This document shows, piece after piece, positions 63,497 through 64,000 of a stretch of DNA of 64,000 bases (position 1 is the first letter of the stretch; each line of letters starts with the position of its first letter). The stretch is from NCBI GenBank assembly GCA_020831775.1, contig JAFIFZ010000040.1, positions 52,180 to 116,179 on the forward strand, written 5' to 3'. The notes beneath the pieces were generated by a model. The model made no database searches and had not been told where the DNA came from. It saw nothing but the letters and a program-made list of their open reading frames with translations. A program made the position numbers and the translations under genes. The DNA comes from Phycisphaerales bacterium (GTDB lineage Bacteria > Planctomycetota > Phycisphaerae > Phycisphaerales > UBA1924).

Positions 63497-63856
63497 ATGT
63501 TTTTGCTGTGGGTAGAGGTCGTTGAGGTGTTTGATTGCGAGGCGGAGTTCGCGGGCGAAGGCTCCGTTGATGGGTTCGTGGCTGGCGAGGTGGCAGAGGC
63601 GTTCGAGGATGAGTTGCCGCGCGGCCTGCTCGATGGCTGGGGCGCGGAGGGCCTTGACGGCTCTGAGTGTTTCGAGGGCGGCTTGGAAGGCGGGGCGGGA
63701 GGCGAGGGCGAGGATCTGCCGCAGGGTGAGTTGGTGGGTGCGGCTGAGTTCGAGCTCGGAGAGGCTGGGTTTGTTCCAGTCGTCGAGGAGTGCGTGGGTG
63801 GCCTCGTCGATTTCTTCTGGGGTGAAGTCTGCGAGTGGGTCTTGTGCGGCTTGCAT
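63497..63856 (-). CDS. Helical protein of unknown function, 3' end uncertain
   Basis: From the ATG at 63856 about 120 residues look like real protein: FTPEEIDEATHALLDDWNKP, LTLRQILALASRPAFQAALE and QLILERLCHLASHEPINGAF. After YPQQKHGAGGSPASVPRQR the frame turns Pro/Arg/Ser-rich and runs on without a stop antisense through all of nuoC to 61574. Either the gene has lost its stop or a frameshift lies near 63500. The coordinates given cover the well-supported part only. Nothing recognisable follows from 63857 to the window end. Confidence 0.5.
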
Positions 63857-64000
63857 GCCGCGAAGGTATCTGTTTGGGGGTGGGGTTCAAGGGGGTGTAG
63901 GGGTATCGTCGTGGTTTTTCGCGCGCGGGTGGGAGATACGCGTTGACCAACTAATTTGCAGGATCACTGCAACAGCAGAAACACCCTCAACCACCAATCT

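Overview
High-GC, Gram-negative bacterial chromosome, most likely a planctomycete of the Phycisphaerae type. This is inferred from gene content and style (FloA/NfeD operon, LpxI, Lol-, Ton- and Tol-like envelope proteins, the flagellar gene order, and RAYT/REP repeats with a GTAG foot); no database search was possible. Nothing looks plasmid- or phage-like apart from one AT-richer islet near 16.7-19.7 kb. No rRNA, tRNA or CRISPR array was recognised.

Layout. 0-1.7 kb: end of a TonB-like energy transducer gene and a secreted protein. 1.8-6.8 kb, minus strand: a membrane-microdomain operon running NUDIX hydrolase, long ClpP-class NfeD, short NfeD, a protein built from two tandem copies of the FloA N-terminal domain, and FloA itself, closed by a clear terminator. 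6.9-12.4 kb: a dcw-type cell-wall/division block (murC, murB, ddl, an FtsQ-like gene, an unknown membrane protein). 12.5-16.7 kb: greA, a GH31 glycosidase and icd. 16.7-19.7 kb: an AT-richer DUF262/DUF1524 (GmrSD-like) gene 3 nt after the icd stop, then four copies of a three-hairpin REP-like repeat forming two inverted pairs, one of which encloses a Y1 REP-associated tyrosine transposase. 19.7-27.2 kb: lpxI, small unknown genes, a lipoprotein, an RDD-domain membrane protein and a large TPR protein.

27.3-55.9 kb, all on the plus strand: one nearly gap-free flagellar cluster. It starts with an FlgN-like protein and an NtrB/NtrC-type pair (FlrB/FlrC role), followed by a sigma-54-like promoter. 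It then continues flgB-flgC-fliE-fliF-fliG-fliH-fliI-fliJ-motE-like-fliK-flgD-TIGR02530-flgE-flbD-motA-motB-fliL-fliN-fliO-fliP-fliQ-fliR-flhB-flhA-flhF-flhG-small membrane protein-fliA and ends in a rho-independent terminator. It supplies the rod/hook start, MS ring, C-ring, export gate, ATPase complex, stator, number/placement GTPase pair and late sigma factor. No fliM is present between fliL and fliN. The FliN here carries repeated FliM-like N-terminal motifs. Flagellin, P/L-ring and filament-cap genes are not in the window.

55.9-64 kb: folK, a LolA-like/redoxin-like secreted protein, a Xer-type recombinase, a lipoprotein, a TolB-like propeller lipoprotein with strong dyads in its leader, small unknown genes, an isolated nuoC, and a minus-strand gene whose reading frame lacks a stop where its conserved-looking part ends.

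The most unusual items are the duplicated FloA-domain protein, the FliM-less switch locus with repeated CheY-site-like motifs in FliN, the covarying REPIN/RAYT element, the restriction-like islet behind icd, and the purine-poor start region of fliR.
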